A DNA stretch of 64,000 bases from Utricularia gibba (Eukaryota > Streptophyta > Magnoliopsida > Lamiales > Lentibulariaceae): contig CM007992.1 of assembly GCA_002189035.1 (NCBI GenBank), forward strand, positions 434,001 to 498,000, written 5' to 3'. The notes under the pieces were generated by a model. It was not told where the DNA came from. It searched no databases and saw only the letters and a list, made by a program, of their open reading frames with translations. The position numbers and the translations under genes were made by a program. How positions within the stretch are numbered: the stretch's first letter is position 1; the number at the start of each line of letters is the position of its first letter. Below, piece by piece: positions 60,101 through 64,000 of the stretch.

Positions 60101-61324
60101 ATCACTAGAATTTCCCTGCTGCTCAGCCGTTGGTAGATCCCATCTTGCAGTTCTTTTTTCCTGGGAATGATGAATAGGAGAAGGAGTTTTTCCTCCAGCA
60201 TCTGTTTTCCTCTTTCTGGGTGAATAACCGCCAAGACCACTAGACGCACCAAAGTTCTGCCATTGGTTACTACCAGACCCAGTAGTGGTCACTCGCTTCT
60301 TTTCAGCCGAAGAATGCTCTCTTCGCGATCTTCCTTTGCTAGAAAGTGACAAATCCTGAAGCTCTGTTTTATCCACGGTCGTGTGCTGAGATATATTTTG
60401 TGAATGCAATACTGAATTTCTATTTCTCTCGTCCGCATGCTCTCTGATTAATGACCTCCGACTTGGCCTTGATTCTTCACCACTGCCATGAGGCAACTCT
60501 ACATGCTTCTTTTCTGTATCATATTTTTTACCAGAAATTCTGCGTCTAATACTGCCTACCCCATTATCGTGTTTGTGCCTCCTTTCCTTTACAGTAATAT
60601 CTCTAACTTGGTCTGCTAATTTCTCAGCACTCATCACATCTCTAATACTTCGATTTCTATAATTCTCAGGATAAAAAACCCTATGCTCAATAATTTTCCT
60701 CTTTCTTGAGAGCTTTTTGTCCCCATTATGGTGCTCTCGACTATACACCCTAGATTTCTCTTCAATTTTTTCAGAAAATCTCGTGTTACTCATTGCTGAA
60801 CTGGAATTCTTTCTATGATATTCATGAACATGATCATCATTGAAAAGAACACCCTTATCGGGAATGCTGGTATCAAGCCTCCCGATTTTTATATCATGCT
60901 CTGTATTGGAGCCGAAATTCCTTTCAACAATGCTCCTAAGTTTGACGTCTGGACCCCGTGATCCTACATGCTTATCCAAAACACGGTCTTCATTCTTTCG
61001 AAGAGTATTAGAATCCAGAATATTCCAAGAAGTTTCATCCTTCATGCTGCGAGTAATATGTTTTAGATCCACCAACACAGAGGACTGAGTAACAGGACTA
61101 TTGTTCTCTAGTGAACGAAAAACCATCTCCCCAGCAAATGGAGTATCAGTTGCTTCAGCATTGCTGTCCATTTTCTTGCTTATAGATCCTTTTATTTTCC
61201 TAGCACGCATTATTTCATCGTAAGAGAATGGCCTCGTTCGAGCTGATGTACCCTCCAAACACTCCTCTTCATATGGTTCAGACCTAGTCTCGCATCTCCT
61301 CTTTTCTTCATCAAGTCTATCCAT
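57135..61324 (-). CDS. large U2AF65-like RRM splicing-factor-related protein
   Basis: Nine in-frame exons encode 961 aa: 61324-59801, 59712-59575, 59040-58969, 58758-58717, 58629-58540, 58394-58290, 58211-58119, 58038-57959 and 57876-57135. The first 450 residues are charged and disordered with RS/RE-like content. Three RRM-type units follow in the U2AF large-subunit order. RRM1 starts RRLYVDNLPASASEKDL and closes KGQALLEFLTQEDASAAL. RRM2 has IFIGGISRHISSKM and EACAFLEYVDHSVSSKA. The C-terminal UHM-like RRM (FGVVKSVNIVKP ... GTVFIEYRRSEAACVAAHGLHGRTFDGR) is interrupted by a 170-residue acidic insert. U2AF65 binds the polypyrimidine tract at 3' splice sites. This longer plant paralog resembles At2g33435/At2g33440. 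Its exact role is unknown. Confidence 0.88.
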
Positions 61325-62275
61325 GTGTCCCTTTTATTCTATATTCCTCAGACTTCAAAACTTGGTCGTGCTGCAGCAAATTCACGATAAAAAAGCAAAA
61401 CCTGCAAAATGAAAAAGCTCCAAAATCAGTTCAAAGCACCTAGGAGACAATGATTACGACAACAAAGCGCTAAGTTTTCATTCCAACCAACGTGTACCCC
61501 ACTACCTTACACCAAAACCGAACACGAAATCAGTTCTGGGGAAAAAAGACCCATAGCAAAAAACCCTTGAAGAATAGAAATGAAAAAAAAAACCCTAGCT
61601 AGTTGCTTGGAGGGCCGGAGCTCCAAGTACATTTGTTAAACAAGAAAAGAAATTTAAAAAAAAAAACCACAATTTTGAAAAACCTTGCTGCTTCAAGTAC
61701 ATTATCCCCACACCAATTCTTATTCCATCCCAAAACGAGCAGAAAAAACACAAGAATTAAGTAAACCCCCAATATAACCTAATCTCAGAACAAAATCATT
61801 CCATCATCCGACTTAGCCCGGCGATTGCGAGTTCCGATAAGCGAAACCGCACTTCGACATGAGAAGTCATCCAATACTTACGCATGAAGAGAGGCCGTCG
61901 CCGGAGATGCTACCGAAAAGAGAAATTGTCGACGGAGAAAGTAGTCAAGAGGTGTCTTCAGTGGAGTGTGCGTGCTGCGGCCAACGCAGATAAACTAGGC
62001 CCTAGAACCCCCGTCCGAGCGGGACAAATGCTTCCCCGCGAAATGACCCGCCGGTTCACGCCGCCGCCTAAACCCGGTTTTTGAATTTTAATTTTTAATT
62101 TCTTTTATGAATTAAAAAACCCGGTTTTTTTTAAGTGTAATTAAAAAAAAATCCTAAGCAATCTCCTCAGTCAGCCACCAATATTTTCTGTGGCCTCCCT
62201 TTTTTCTCCGTTTCTCATCATCTCAACACACGGCCACCCTTTCTTCGCCCCTCCCACACTCGCCACTCCTCTGCA
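61325..62275. other. divergent promoter between the U2AF-like gene and PGR5
   Basis: The two genes point away from each other. Bases 61325 to about 61910 look like the U2AF-like leader, probably with an intron. A/T-rich DNA around 62090-62150 is the likely shared core. A PGR5 leader begins after 62170. The 66-codon open frame at 61884-62084 shows no family similarity. Confidence 0.5.
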
Positions 62276-62753
62276 ATGGCGACTTCAGTTTCCCCTTCTC
62301 CGTTTCTGGGTACCTGGGTGGGAGAAGACCAAGCCCTTTTCAATGCCAAGGCGGCCGCGGCCCAGCGGGTACCGTCGACGCGCCCTGTTCGAGGACGCCC
62401 GATGATGAAGAATGTCAATGAAGGCAAAGGTATATTCGCTCCGGTAGTTGTTGCCACTCGCAATATCGTCGGGAAGAAGAGGTTCAATCAGCTCAGGGGA
62501 AAAGCCATTGCTCTGCACTCCCAGGTAACAAAGTTTGGATTTTGATCGCGGTTGTTTCTGTTCAGTGAAGATTCTCTGTGAAATCATAAAGCAGCAAGTG
62601 TATCATTCTGTTTTGAAAGATGTGGTCTGTGGTTGGTTTGGACTGTAGGTGATCACAGAGTTCTGTAAATCCATAGGAGCCGACTCCAAACAGAGACAAG
62701 GGCTCATACGTTTGGCTAAGAAAAATGGAGAATGGTTGGGATTTCTTGCGTGA
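62276..62753 (+). CDS. PGR5: PROTON GRADIENT REGULATION 5, chloroplast
   Basis: Two exons, 62276-62524 and 62649-62753, encode 117 aa. The N-terminal 42 residues are a plastid transit peptide (MATSVSPSPFLGTW...). The mature protein is nearly invariant in plants: PMMKNVNEGKGIFAPVVVATRN, IVGKKRFNQLRGKAIALHSQ, VITEFCKSIGADSKQRQGLIRLAKKNGE. PGR5 acts with PGRL1 in cyclic electron flow around photosystem I and in photosynthetic control at the thylakoid. The intron falls between HSQ and VITEF. One position near the end is Trp (NGEWLGFLA) where I remember Arg. The transit peptide is shorter than in Arabidopsis. Confidence 0.96.
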
Positions 62754-62827
62754 ATCATTTCATATGTTGGTTCAATACTTGTACTTGGAACCATTGTTGC
62801 TGTATGTGAGATCCTCGTTAAGTATAT

Positions 62828-63419
62828 TCATCTCTCTTCGCTTGATAGTATAGAGCTTGATACCCCCACCACGCCTTTGATTTTGTTCATGGGAACTGCA
62901 TCAGCACACCATCCCGTGGCTCTTTTGTAACCTGCAAGACACCAAAAGGGAAAAAACTGATCGATATAGACAAGTAGAAACATATGTTAAAGAATGATGT
63001 GAGGTCCTAATGGAGCAGATGTGGTCTGGAGACATATGCCCGCATCTGTAACGAAAGACATCTCTGTCTCTTTATCAGACATGTAACTCTGCTGATACCA
63101 AATGTATAAAAGTAAGATGAGCACATGACTTATGTCTGAATCCAAATTCAAACAGAAATTCCAATAAAATCAAAAGCCCAGACTAAAGTTTCCAGCTTTA
63201 CGCTGCTTAATTTGGAAAAAAAAAAGATGAAACCTGACTCGATTGGTGTGGCTTTATTGTAATCCCAAACCTTAACTGGAATGTATGAACACCAGGAAGT
63301 TCACCATCCGAAGCAGAGGATGAAAGTTTAGGATTATGGATGTAGCTGATCATGGGAGGTGCAGAGAAGCAGGCATATAGATGCATCTGCACTACATTAC
63401 CAGCGGCGGGGAAGGACAC
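62828..63419 (-). CDS. unidentified gene, probable C-terminal exons (partial)
   Basis: Two exon-like blocks on the minus strand. One reads MISYIHNPKLSSSASDG...GVHTFQLRFGITIKPHQSSQ and ends at a good donor (CAG/gtttcatc) near 63234. The other starts after a ttgcag acceptor at 62931, reads YKRATGWCADAVPMNKIKGV and stops at 62828. A short block at about 63010-63080 (SYMSDKETEMSFVTDAG) may be a middle exon, but its donor is unclear. I do not recognise the family. The gene should start to the right, possibly beyond 63570. Confidence 0.35.
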
Positions 63420-63775
63420 CGTTCAGGAAAAAAGATGCATAAAAGAAAATCACGAGGATATCAGGGAATCAGATTCAGAATTTTCACCGAAGTCAGATAG
63501 TGTACACACAATTCATAAGCTGCCCAAGAAATCAGACACTCGACAGTCGGCACCGATAACTGCCGCCATGGGATGTCATACAAGGGGGAATCGGAAACCT
63601 GGCTTCTGTATGTCTATAATCTACATACAAGGGAAAGAGTACAATTACTAGGGTTTGAATTGGGGAAGAATTTCAGATTTGAGCCTGGTACAAGCATCCT
63701 AAGCCCGTATAAATGGAGAAAGAACATGAGTTCGCTGCTCCATGCCCATTCAAGGCCCGCATTTCCTGGCTTTAG

Positions 63776-64000
63776 ATTTATGTTCTGAGCCGACCGACCG
63801 GCGCCCCACCTCTAAATCGGTCACCACCCACCGGCACCGGAGCGAATTTCGTCGAATCGGCTCCGGAGTCTGGGGGCTTAGCACCGCCGTATACGGCCGA
63901 AGACTTTGGCAAATGGTTGGCTGCCGGCTACCCCAACTACCAGAAGGTCGACGAAGAAGAAACTAATGAAGGCACCTTGAATTGCGAACATCGGATCATT
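63776..64000 (+). other. open GC-rich frame running off the window
   Basis: After a tttag acceptor-like site a plus-strand frame stays open to the window end. It contains APPYTAEDFGKWLAAGYPN and a run of acidic residues. There is no ATG in this frame and no recognised family. It could be an exon of a gene continuing to the right or an artefact of GC-rich promoter DNA. Confidence 0.2.

Overview
This window is nuclear DNA from a flowering plant, most likely a dicot or another non-grass angiosperm. It has GT-AG introns of about 80-600 bp, very A/T-rich intergenic DNA, plant-only families (CslG, WAT1, ALOG, PHT1, 11S legumin, PGR5) and a gene about every 3 kb. Splice sites were placed by hand from reading-frame continuity, consensus junctions and remembered family proteins. 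No similarity search was run.

Layout: (1) 0-7 kb: end of an unidentified gene, a DYW-class PPR gene, an Arf-like GTPase (ARFC1/ARL5 type) and a START lipid-transfer membrane protein. (2) 7.7-16.6 kb: a MATH-domain TRAF1/MUSE scaffold, divergent from an Agenet/Tudor-like gene. (3) 17.8-24.5 kb: cellulose synthase-like G and an ETR2-type ethylene receptor. (4) 26-31 kb: a WAT1/EamA transporter, a bHLH34/104/ILR3-type factor and a decayed ATL-like gene. (5) 33-35.7 kb: two group IX ERF genes, the second cut by a hAT-like MITE. (6) 36-43 kb: cytosolic malate dehydrogenase, an 11S legumin with a seed-type promoter and a PHT1 phosphate transporter. (7) 45-50.4 kb: an XBAT34/35-type ankyrin-RING ligase and an ALOG/LSH gene. 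(8) 52-64 kb: a GTE bromodomain protein, plastid ribosomal L28, a large U2AF65-like RRM protein, PGR5 and an unidentified gene at the right edge.

The genes are mostly independent housekeeping, signalling and metabolic loci, not an operon-like system. Ethylene genes recur (receptor, two ERFs, XBAT35-type ligase). From memory, much of the order echoes Arabidopsis At3g22950-At3g23290, with other members matching At5g43xxx and At2g334xx.

The strongest unexpected signal is technical or evolutionary. Ten single-base frame breaks fall in seven otherwise well-conserved genes, and every one can be placed in a G or C run. The A/T-richer genes are intact. This looks like consensus homopolymer error, and automatic annotation will split or truncate these genes. 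The best biological anomalies are the MITE with a perfect 8-bp target duplication inside an ERF gene, a GC-AG intron in the legumin, a duplicated splice-donor block in the bHLH gene and a 76-bp tandem duplication in a CslG intron. I found no CRISPR array, rRNA, tRNA or undescribed multi-gene system.
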